This document shows, piece after piece, positions 44,534 to 52,160 of a stretch of 64,000 bases of DNA. The position numbers were made by a program, and so were the translations under genes. Under the pieces are notes generated by a model, which saw only the letters and a program-made list of their open reading frames with translations, did no database searches and was not told the origin of the DNA. The stretch is from Xanthocytophaga flava. GTDB lineage: Bacteria; Bacteroidota; Bacteroidia; Cytophagales; 172606-1. Numbering within the stretch: position 1 is the first letter of the stretch; each line of letters starts with the position of its first letter. The stretch lies in assembly GCA_030068525.1 (NCBI GenBank), contig JASJOS010000024.1, forward strand, positions 1 through 64,000. Reading direction: 5' to 3'.

Positions 44534-45367
44534 ATGAGACCGAATTTTTATGCGCTAGCGAGCAGGTTAATTGCATTTGTTGCTGTACTGATGGTAAGTG
44601 GCTTTGTGATCAAGTCATTTGTTATGAGTTCTGGAATAATCTCTCCCTCTGATAAGAAAAATCAGATAAAAGTAAAGGGAGCTATTGTGCGGGGAGATAC
44701 TACTGTTCAGAAGCTGGCATTGGTATTTACCGGAGATGAATTTGGTGATGGGGGAGAATTTGTTGCAACTACATTGAAACAGAAGAAGATTAAGGCCTCA
44801 TTTTTTCTTACCGGAAATTTTTACCGTAATCCGGTCTTTCATTCTGTGATAAAAAAGCTGAAAAGCGATGGACACTATTTGGGATCTCATTCCGACAAAC
44901 ACCTCTTGTATTGCGACTGGCAGAAGAGAGATAGCTTGCTGGTGACAAAAAAAGAGTTTACAACAGATCTTGCCAATTCCTATAAGGAATTGAAGCGATG
45001 GAATATCTCATCTGCTGATGCGCCGTATTTTTTGCCTCCATATGAGTGGTATAATGATTCTATTGCTGTGTGGACCCAACAGGCTGGCTTGCAATTAGTC
45101 AATTTTACATCGGGTACACGTAGCAATGCAGATTATACTTATCCTGAAATGGCAGATCGTTATGTATCCAGTGAACGAATCTATCAATCCATACTTACCT
45201 ATGAGCAGAAACATGATTCCGGATTAAACGGTTTTATGCTTCTGCTTCATCTGGGTACCGATCCACGTCGGACAGATAAGTTTTATCGGTATCTGCCTCA
45301 GCTGATTGATGAATTGCAAAACCGAAACTATCGGTTGGTGACAGTACCTGATTTGTTAAATTCCTGA
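44534..45367 (+). CDS. Polysaccharide deacetylase-like protein (NodB/CE4 fold)
   Basis: A 277-residue protein with an N-terminal membrane anchor or signal (LIAFVAVLMVSGFVIKSF). The NodB fold is recognisable from LALVFTGDEFGDGG (motif 1, where TFDD is replaced by TGDEF), IKASFFLTGNFYRNP, HYLGSHSDKHLLY (motif 2, HSxxH) and YFLPPYEW (motif 3). The Asp-Asp pair of motif 1 is altered, but one Asp and the two His remain, so activity is likely. It would remove acetyl groups from a polysaccharide in the periplasm. ATG at 44534 preferred over an upstream TTG. Middle gene of the GH55-like/CE4/GH9 operon. Confidence 0.85.
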   Translation: MRPNFYALASRLIAFVAVLMVSGFVIKSFVMSSGIISPSDKKNQIKVKGAIVRGDTTVQKLALVFTGDEFGDGGEFVATTLKQKKIKASFFLTGNFYRNPVFHSVIKKLKSDGHYLGSHSDKHLLYCDWQKRDSLLVTKKEFTTDLANSYKELKRWNISSADAPYFLPPYEWYNDSIAVWTQQAGLQLVNFTSGTRSNADYTYPEMADRYVSSERIYQSILTYEQKHDSGLNGFMLLLHLGTDPRRTDKFYRYLPQLIDELQNRNYRLVTVPDLLNS

Positions 45368-45393
45368 TTGTTATTTCTTTGCTTACTTCTTTC

Positions 45394-47184
45394 ATGAAAA
45401 GATTAAGTATCTCGTTAGTATTTTTTTTTCTGCCTTCCTGGCTGAGCTATACCAATATACCAACCTATACTACTTCATTTGTACAGGCATGGATACGTAT
45501 TAATCAGTTAGGGTACACACCTGTAGGTATCAAGGTGGCTGTGTGGTGTGCCAAAGAAAAAAGTCAGATTAAGGAGTTTGAACTAGTGGATGCTACTACA
45601 AAGAAGGTTGTTTTTAAAGGGGATGTTGGAAAAGCGTTTGGAGCTTATGGCCCTTTTCTTGATACCTACCGACTTGATTTCTCTAAGTTCCAGCGGACAG
45701 GGCAGTTTTATCTTCAGGCAGGAGGAGTGCGATCACCACAGTTTCGGATAGGGACTGATGTATACAAAGGGGCTGCCGATTTCTGTTTACGTTATATGCG
45801 GCAGCAGCGTACCGGATTCAATCCTTATCTGAAAGATAGTTGTCACACGCATGATGGATATGTGTTGTACGGTACAAAAGAGGGGCTTCCTGATAGTAGT
45901 CATGTGGATGTAGTAGGAGGGTGGCATGATGCAACGGATTATTTGCAGTATGCGACAACATCTGCCAATGCGACCTATCATCTGCTGATGGCTTATCGGG
46001 ATTTTCCAGGTGTGTTTACAGACACTCTGCAGGCCAATGGACTGGAAGGAAAAAATAAACAGGCAGATGTGCTGGATGAGGCCCGGTGGGGGTTGGACTG
46101 GCTACTGAAAATGCATCCTCGTCCGGACTGGATGTTTAACCAGATTGCTGATGACAGAGATCATATTTCTATGCGTATGCCTGCTCAGGATAGTCAGTAT
46201 GGTCGGGGATATGAACGTCCGGTGTATTTTATTAATGGAGAGCCTCAGCAACAGGGAAAGGGTATGAATCATACTACAGGCACCTCTTCTACGGCTGCCA
46301 AATTTGTGAGTGCATTTGCCTTAGGAGCTCAACTCTATAAACAGACAGACAAAGCATATAGTGATCAGTTACAGGAAAAAGCTAAAACCGCGTATGCTTT
46401 CGCTTTGAAGAAGCCTGGTGTGACACAAACCGTATCAGTGAAGTCTCCCTACATCTATGCAGAAGACAACTGGGTAGATGACATGGAACTGGCTGCTACC
46501 TGGCAGAAACAAGGGAATGAAGCACTGCAGTATGCCGCAAAAGAATCCGTTACTCCCTGGCTGGGTAAAGATACTGCTGCTCACTACCAGTGGTATCCGT
46601 TTATTAATTTAGGACATTATGAGTTGGCTCAACAGGTCAAAGGAAAGGATAGAGAGATGGTAGTTGGATACTATAAAAAAGGAATTGAACTAGTCTGGAA
46701 TAAAGCCAAAGCCAATGCATTTTATAGAGGAGTGCCCTTTATCTGGTGCAGCAATAACCTCACTGTGGCTTTTGCTATTCAGTGTTTTTGGTATGAGAAG
46801 CTAACAAACAGCCATGAGTTTGAGGCCTTGGGGCAGGCTACGATTGACTGGTTGTTTGGCTGTAATCCCTGGGGAACCTCTATGGTATATGGTTTACCTG
46901 CCTGGGGAGATACACCTGCTGATCCACATGCCGCCTTTACACATCTAAAACAATACCCTATTGATGGTGGACTGGTAGATGGACCTGTATATGGAAGCAT
47001 TTATAAGAAACTAATTGGTATCCAATTGCACGAACCCGATGAGTATGCCACTTTTCAGAGCGATCTGGTTGTATATCATGACGACTACGGTGACTACAGT
47101 ACCAATGAACCCACTATGGATGGTACCGCCTCGCTGATCTATTTGTTAGCTGCTAAAGAAGCAGAGGCAACGAGTAAAAAGTAA
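45394..47184 (+). CDS. Glycoside hydrolase family 9 (endoglucanase)
   Basis: A 596-residue secreted enzyme. The start at 45394 opens a signal peptide (MKRLSISLVFFFLPSWLS). Residues about 30-120 are the Ig-like CelD N-terminal domain (RINQLGYTPVGIKVAVW). The (alpha/alpha)6 catalytic domain has GGWHDATDYLQY with the base Asp pair, GCNPWGTSMVYGLP, and the acid Glu in YSTNEPTMDGTASLIYLLA. GH9 enzymes cut beta-1,4-glucans such as cellulose or mixed-linkage glucan. Last gene of the operon, 26 bp after the deacetylase; an inverted repeat follows its stop. Confidence 0.93.
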   Translation: MKRLSISLVFFFLPSWLSYTNIPTYTTSFVQAWIRINQLGYTPVGIKVAVWCAKEKSQIKEFELVDATTKKVVFKGDVGKAFGAYGPFLDTYRLDFSKFQRTGQFYLQAGGVRSPQFRIGTDVYKGAADFCLRYMRQQRTGFNPYLKDSCHTHDGYVLYGTKEGLPDSSHVDVVGGWHDATDYLQYATTSANATYHLLMAYRDFPGVFTDTLQANGLEGKNKQADVLDEARWGLDWLLKMHPRPDWMFNQIADDRDHISMRMPAQDSQYGRGYERPVYFINGEPQQQGKGMNHTTGTSSTAAKFVSAFALGAQLYKQTDKAYSDQLQEKAKTAYAFALKKPGVTQTVSVKSPYIYAEDNWVDDMELAATWQKQGNEALQYAAKESVTPWLGKDTAAHYQWYPFINLGHYELAQQVKGKDREMVVGYYKKGIELVWNKAKANAFYRGVPFIWCSNNLTVAFAIQCFWYEKLTNSHEFEALGQATIDWLFGCNPWGTSMVYGLPAWGDTPADPHAAFTHLKQYPIDGGLVDGPVYGSIYKKLIGIQLHEPDEYATFQSDLVVYHDDYGDYSTNEPTMDGTASLIYLLAAKEAEATSKK

Positions 47185-47187
47185 CAA

Positions 47188-47212
47188 AAGACAGATATAG
47201 AATATCTGTCTT
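47188..47212. terminator. Hairpin between GH9 and acyltransferase genes
   Basis: A perfect 11-bp stem (AAGACAGATAT with ATATCTGTCTT) with a 3-base loop, 3 bases after the GH9 stop codon and 35 before the stop of the convergent acyltransferase gene. No strong T-run; probably bidirectional. Confidence 0.65.
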
Positions 47213-47247
47213 GCTAACTGCTTGATTTTTAGAAAAGTGTATAGTAC

Positions 47248-48363
47248 CTACAAATTCGGCCAAAAATGTTTCCGTACTTGTAAAAAAGGGCGTTCAACAC
47301 AACGATTTACTATGTAGGCTGTTATAACAGATACACCTATACAAAGTAAAACCATAGCATTGCTATCTGCTATAATACCCGTTTGCGAGAGAATTTGTTG
47401 AGTCAGGTGAATGACTATTTTGTGTGTTAAATAAATGGCATAAGATAATTCAGCTATTTGTTGAAGGACTTTGGATAAAAGTCCGTCTTTTCTTTGAGGA
47501 ACCTGTAAATTATAGAATACACAAAAGGCATAGCCTGCTGCAACCAGGGGAAATCCCCAGACTGAAGCTGAAAATGACGTTTGATCTGTACAAATAAAGT
47601 AGGCTGCAAGCAACACAATGCCAGCACAAAGTAAGATATAGGATTTATACGTTAAAACTTTTACTACCAAATCTGGTTTAAAAGTGCCGAAAGCTGCTAT
47701 TGAAACTCCTGCTAGTAAGCCATCTAACCGACTATAGGTAGGATAGTAAATAAACTCATACCACTTACCTATCTGATCTTTTGGTAATGAAAATACATAC
47801 TTCCAGGCCATAGTCCGAACTAAAATGCCTGCAATAAATACTGCCACTACTAAGAGTACTGACTTTTTCCACAATCTGAATCTATTGAGTGTATAGAGGA
47901 TAATTGGCAAAACTAGATAGAATTGTTCCTCAATACATAATGACCATGCATGAGAAAAAGTACTCTGATGAAGAATATCTAATCCTATATTCTGGATGAA
48001 GGTTAGATACTTATATAATGGTGCGAGAGTACCTCTTTCATGGGTTACCGGAAATAAGAAGTATATTCCTGTTACCAATAAATAAGCAGGCAGGATTCTG
48101 AAGGCCCGTTTTATAAAGAAACGTTTAAAAGAGATAGTGCCTTGTTCTTTTACTTGACCAAATAATTCATAAGCGATAAGATAACCACTTAATACAAAGA
48201 ACAAGTCCACTCCTGTCCATCCGAATTCACTCACAGTACTAATCCAGGATGGGGAAGGAAAAAGACGTCCGTAATGATAAAAGAAAACCATGATAATAGC
48301 TGCTGCTCTTAAATGATCCAGACCCGGTAGTCGGCCCTTATGTCTGATGATAGTTGTTTGCAT
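47248..48363 (-). CDS. Acyltransferase family 3 (OafA/NodX-like) membrane protein
   Basis: A 371-residue protein with about ten membrane segments and the AT3 signature near the start: GLDHLRAAAIIMVFFYHYGRLF, followed by GVDLFFVLSGYLIAYELF and FHAWSLCIEEQFYLVLP-like IEEQFY (SFKRFFIKRAFRILPAYL in between). It is expected to acetylate or acylate a cell-surface sugar. Second gene after an exported NTF2-like protein (7-bp gap), so the pair is one operon. Confidence 0.9.
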   Translation of the reverse strand: MQTTIIRHKGRLPGLDHLRAAAIIMVFFYHYGRLFPSPSWISTVSEFGWTGVDLFFVLSGYLIAYELFGQVKEQGTISFKRFFIKRAFRILPAYLLVTGIYFLFPVTHERGTLAPLYKYLTFIQNIGLDILHQSTFSHAWSLCIEEQFYLVLPIILYTLNRFRLWKKSVLLVVAVFIAGILVRTMAWKYVFSLPKDQIGKWYEFIYYPTYSRLDGLLAGVSIAAFGTFKPDLVVKVLTYKSYILLCAGIVLLAAYFICTDQTSFSASVWGFPLVAAGYAFCVFYNLQVPQRKDGLLSKVLQQIAELSYAIYLTHKIVIHLTQQILSQTGIIADSNAMVLLCIGVSVITAYIVNRCVERPFLQVRKHFWPNL

Positions 48364-48370
48364 GTACTTT

Positions 48371-48877
48371 CTACCGGGCTACTTCAGGTTTTACTTCTTC
48401 TAATTGGAGGGAAAAACACACAGATGCAATTTTCCATTGATTGTTTGCTTTTACTACAGTCCAGATCTCTCTGCCCCAGTTTTCTTTCTTTTTATTTGTC
48501 CAGAAGCTATAATCAAAGCTTACAAAGCCAATACTACCATCATGTTCAATGACCAGATTGCAGAAAACCTCTTCATAGACATTGGGCTTTTTGATTAGTT
48601 TATTGAAAAAACTTTGATAGTCATTGTCAAAGAAGTTTTCAGCCAGCGAGTCCTGTTGCAGCCTCCACTGTTGGGTTTCTGTTTTAAATACTCCTGTCCA
48701 TGTAATATTCTTGTGGTGAAAAAGTGAATGGAAGCAGCTACTATCTTTGGTAATAATGCTCTGTCTGAAATCAGTAACCAACTGAGATAATAGCCATTGA
48801 TCTGTGTCATGCTTTGTTTGAGTAAGTGCTGGAACAGAAGTCAGCAAAAGCAATAAAGAGAATAGATAAATTTTCAT
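48371..48877 (-). CDS. Exported NTF2/SnoaL-like protein
   Basis: A 168-residue protein with a signal peptide (MKIYLFSLLLLLTSVPALTQ). The mature part has the helix-then-beta layout of the NTF2-like superfamily: VTDFRQSIITKDSSCFHSLF, then VFCNLVIEHDGSIGFVSFDY, WTVVKANNQWKIASVCFSL. Such folds bind small ligands or serve as scaffolds; no catalytic residue can be named. Transcribed with the acyltransferase 7 bp downstream. Confidence 0.75.
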   Translation of the reverse strand: MKIYLFSLLLLLTSVPALTQTKHDTDQWLLSQLVTDFRQSIITKDSSCFHSLFHHKNITWTGVFKTETQQWRLQQDSLAENFFDNDYQSFFNKLIKKPNVYEEVFCNLVIEHDGSIGFVSFDYSFWTNKKKENWGREIWTVVKANNQWKIASVCFSLQLEEVKPEVAR

Positions 48878-49084
48878 CGGATAGTTTTATAAATTTTCAC
48901 AAGAGTACTGCCTGAAAACTTATCCGCTATGAACGTATGACCAATACCAGTGATTGCACTACAGAAACATGGTAGCTATAGCAAAAATGTGGTTGGTAGT
49001 GTATATGGATATTTCCATCCGGAATAAGTGCACATTCGTATTACTACTGTTTTTGTGTCAGATAAATTGCGAAATTTGTGTGAA

Positions 49085-50173
49085 ATGGATTTTTCTGATT
49101 ATCTGATTGCATACAGAAGTAAATACCGGATTAAGGCACACATTCTGTTTTGGCTTGCAGTTGTTCTGTTATCAGTTACAACTAATTATTTTGGTGATAA
49201 AAATTATTCAATCATACAGGCTCTGGTATATGCCATTACTCTTCTGATCAGTCAGTTATTGTCTGCCTATTTTTTAGCATATTTTATCTTTCCACGGTTC
49301 TGGGATCAGCGAAAGTATTTCTCAAGTATCTTATTATGGTTACTAGGTGTATATCTGTTGAGTGTGTTTTCCCGCATTTTGGTAGTTTATGGGGCAGAAC
49401 CAATTATTTTCAGACTGACAGGCGATGTGCCGGTTGATGAAACCGAACCAATAGCTGTTATTTTTACAGACCTTTATAAATTGTTTAAAGTTTATTTCTA
49501 TTTCACACTCTCAATACCTTTTGTCTTTCTTGCATTTAAGTTTTTTAAAGCACAGCATGAACTGTATGAGAAAAATCTGGTATTGGAAAATCAGAAAATT
49601 ATCTCTGAACTGGAATTGCTCAAAGCACAGCTTAATCCTCATTTTTTGTTTAATACCCTGAATAATATCTATTCTCTTTCACTTTATAACTCACCACAAA
49701 CATCTGATGCGATTGGAAGACTGTCTGGTATTCTGGACTATCTGCTTTTTCAAAGCAAGCGCCGCTTTGTACCCGTAAGTCATGAATGGAAGATCGTTGT
49801 GGATTATTGTGAACTGGAACGATTGCGTTATGATCAGGATTTGAAACTTGAAATGACTTGCGAAGTTGAAACGGATACAGACATTATTCCTCTAATTTTG
49901 GTTTCACTTGTAGAAAATGCTTTTAAACATGGCGCTGGAAGCGAAACGGATAGTCCATGGATTAAAATAAGCTTGAAAAGTACTACAGAATGTATTGGGT
50001 TTGAGGTAACAAACACCTATGTAGAACATGTAGCTCCTATAGAGAAACAACAAGGATTAGGTTTGCAAAATATCCAACGTCAGTTATCATTGACATATGG
50101 TGGTAAGCAAACACTGAATTTTAACAGAGAAAATGGTATTTTTAGTGTTGCCCTTAAAATTAACAGATCATGA
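49085..50173 (+). CDS. LytS-type sensor histidine kinase
   Basis: A 362-residue kinase with four membrane segments (about 19-150) and no large sensor domain. The phospho-acceptor is His186 in LKAQLNPHFLFNTLNNIYSL, followed by the N-box LVENAFKHGAGSE and the G-box GLGLQNIQRQL. It overlaps the LytTR gene by 4 bp (ATGA). The ATG at 49085 was chosen because it opens a normal amphipathic start (MDFSDYLIAYRSKYRIK); the frame extends to a GTG at 49028, which adds 19 residues. Confidence 0.9.
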   Translation: MDFSDYLIAYRSKYRIKAHILFWLAVVLLSVTTNYFGDKNYSIIQALVYAITLLISQLLSAYFLAYFIFPRFWDQRKYFSSILLWLLGVYLLSVFSRILVVYGAEPIIFRLTGDVPVDETEPIAVIFTDLYKLFKVYFYFTLSIPFVFLAFKFFKAQHELYEKNLVLENQKIISELELLKAQLNPHFLFNTLNNIYSLSLYNSPQTSDAIGRLSGILDYLLFQSKRRFVPVSHEWKIVVDYCELERLRYDQDLKLEMTCEVETDTDIIPLILVSLVENAFKHGAGSETDSPWIKISLKSTTECIGFEVTNTYVEHVAPIEKQQGLGLQNIQRQLSLTYGGKQTLNFNRENGIFSVALKINRS

Positions 50174-50883
50174 AATATAAATGTTTGCTGGTAGATGATG
50201 AACCGCTGGCTCTTCGGCTTTTAGAAAATCACCTTCAGCATCTGGATCAGTTCGACGTATATGGAACATGTAAAAATGCGATTAAAGCCTATGAGTTTTT
50301 ACAAAAAAATAAAGTAGACCTCCTGTTTCTGGACATCAAAATGCCTCAGCTTACAGGTATTGAGTTTTTAAAGACATTGAGTAATCCACCTAAAACGATA
50401 CTTACAACTGCTTATCGTGATTTTGCATTTGAAGGCTATGAGTTGGGTATTGTTGACTATTTGTTAAAACCTATTCTGTTTGACCGTTTTCTGAAGGCAA
50501 TTGACCGTTTCATAGCTATGCAGGTGGCTGAAACAAAACCAAAACCGTTTAGAAATCCAGAAGATTCATTGTTTTTGTTAAAATCAGGTAATAAAAACTA
50601 CAGACTGCCTGTGGGTAATATTGTATATATCGAGAGTATTCGGGAGCATATCAAATTGGTACTTACAAATGGAGAAGATCTATTGATTAAATACAAGATC
50701 AGTGAGTTAGAGGCAGAGATTGGCAACTTACCACTTATCCGTACACACCGATCCTTTATTGTCAATATGGATAAAATTGTTGCGTTTAGTAATTCTGAAA
50801 TTGAATTAGGAAAGAAGATTATTCCTATTGGACTTAGTTACAGAGAGGTAGTGAAAAAGGCATTATCAGTTGGTGAGTTGTGA
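50170..50883 (+). CDS. LytTR-family response regulator
   Basis: A 237-residue regulator. The receiver has LVDDEPLALRLL, Asp55 in FLDIKMPQLTG, Thr in LTTAYRDFA and Lys in YLLKPI. The LytTR domain (about 140-235) has FLLKSGNKNYRLP, IVYIESIREHIKL and LIRTHRSFIVNMDK. Coupled to the kinase by a 4-bp overlap. Its end overlaps the convergent gene at 50866 by 18 bp. Candidate targets are nearby: the exported and membrane pair at 50866-51956 or the TonB receptor at 52161. Confidence 0.92.
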   Translation: MKYKCLLVDDEPLALRLLENHLQHLDQFDVYGTCKNAIKAYEFLQKNKVDLLFLDIKMPQLTGIEFLKTLSNPPKTILTTAYRDFAFEGYELGIVDYLLKPILFDRFLKAIDRFIAMQVAETKPKPFRNPEDSLFLLKSGNKNYRLPVGNIVYIESIREHIKLVLTNGEDLLIKYKISELEAEIGNLPLIRTHRSFIVNMDKIVAFSNSEIELGKKIIPIGLSYREVVKKALSVGEL

Positions 50884-51435
50884 TTGTAAGGAGGCTGTTT
50901 CTGTCAGCAATTCCTGCGCTTTGTATTTGTATTCTGATGAGGATTGTGCAACTTGGACAGACGAAGAATTGATCCACCGAATTAGGATTTGATTATGCAT
51001 GTAAAAACGATCCTCCTTGACAGTTGTTTTTTGAGAGTCAAAAGCTTCCGGATCGTTATTTTCCTGTGCTGCTTTTTTGTCATAATACATGGGACGATTA
51101 TAGCGGTGCTCTTGTCGCAGAATGAAAAAAGGATTTCCATTTTCCAGATAATATTCTGTTGTTACATAGCCAGTTTCCCCATAATAGGTGGCTTTCATTG
51201 CCAGGAGCTTCCCACTTTTGTAAAATCCCGTTACACTACCACCCTCTGATGATCCTTCCAGATCCTTTTGAACTGTATCTAATACGGAAAGCTGCTGATG
51301 TATCAACGTGTATTCCTGTCGGATCCCTTTGATTTGACTATCCTGATTTTGTGCCTTAGCGGTAAAACCAGCTAATAGAATGAGGATAAAGAATAAGGTT
51401 ATCTGCCATTTGACAGTTAGTACAACCCCTCTCAT
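50866..51435 (-). CDS. Exported protein of unknown function
   Basis: A 189-residue protein with a signal peptide (ITLFFILILLAGFTAKAQ). The mature sequence has a helical stretch, then a YYGETGYVTTEYYLENG-type beta region and a tail of helix (ELLTETASLQSQ). No family recognised. Its start overlaps the stop of the upstream membrane protein gene by 4 bp, so the two are coupled; its 3' end overlaps the LytTR gene on the other strand by 18 bp. Confidence 0.65.
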   Translation of the reverse strand: MRGVVLTVKWQITLFFILILLAGFTAKAQNQDSQIKGIRQEYTLIHQQLSVLDTVQKDLEGSSEGGSVTGFYKSGKLLAMKATYYGETGYVTTEYYLENGNPFFILRQEHRYNRPMYYDKKAAQENNDPEAFDSQKTTVKEDRFYMHNQILIRWINSSSVQVAQSSSEYKYKAQELLTETASLQSQLTN

Positions 51436-51956
51436 GCTTGTTCTGCTTTGCGATATGTCACGTAAACAAAATCAAAAAACATAATCCAGAATAAAATACT
51501 GGGAAGTCCTATCCATTCATGTCGGTAAGGTACATCATACATGACTAATAGTACTGTTATGTACATGACCAAAACCCATAGAACCTTGAGTATATCCAGA
51601 TGGCTTTTGGTAGATTTTATAAGGAAGCTTATCACATATATCAGCATGGATAGCATACAACCTGCTACAATAAGTTCCATAGCCATAGGCCAATGCATAA
51701 TTTTGAACATGAACCCCATTATCATGATTACATTGCTAATGACAATGCCAGAAAAGTATAGTTTATGAATAATGATTTGACTTTGTGATAGTATAAGAAA
51801 AAGAGCCAGGAAGCGGGCTATCTGTTCAAAGCGCCAGAATCCGGCGATACTTTCAGGGAAATAATTGCCAGCTATATTGTTCCAGCATAGAAGAATGAAA
51901 AAAGCGCCAATTAATAAAACTATAGTATTGATAGTGAGATTTTTAGTTGAGATCAT
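51432..51956 (-). CDS. Membrane protein, GldL-like hydrophobic motif
   Basis: A 174-residue protein with five membrane segments. The stretch GFMFKIMHWPMAMELIVAG resembles the conserved GxxFKxxHWP segment found in GldL and related Bacteroidota membrane proteins; the remaining GldL cytoplasmic domain is absent. Not part of a recognisable gliding or type IX secretion cluster here. First gene of a two-gene unit with the exported protein at 50866. Confidence 0.65.
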   Translation of the reverse strand: MISTKNLTINTIVLLIGAFFILLCWNNIAGNYFPESIAGFWRFEQIARFLALFLILSQSQIIIHKLYFSGIVISNVIMIMGFMFKIMHWPMAMELIVAGCMLSMLIYVISFLIKSTKSHLDILKVLWVLVMYITVLLVMYDVPYRHEWIGLPSILFWIMFFDFVYVTYRKAEQA

Positions 51957-52160
51957 AGAATGTGAGACTTTTCCAGGCAGAAAGGTACAAATTGGCTTAG
52001 GAAATGTTATTTCTTTCTGTTGTAAAATAATAGAATGTAATAATTAAATGGATATACAACAGCTATCTTAATCACTAAGAGTAGGTAGGAAAAGAAAAGT
52101 AACACACAAGATAGTTTCGTAGGAATCGATATATTTACAAGGAAATAACGAATCACTTGC

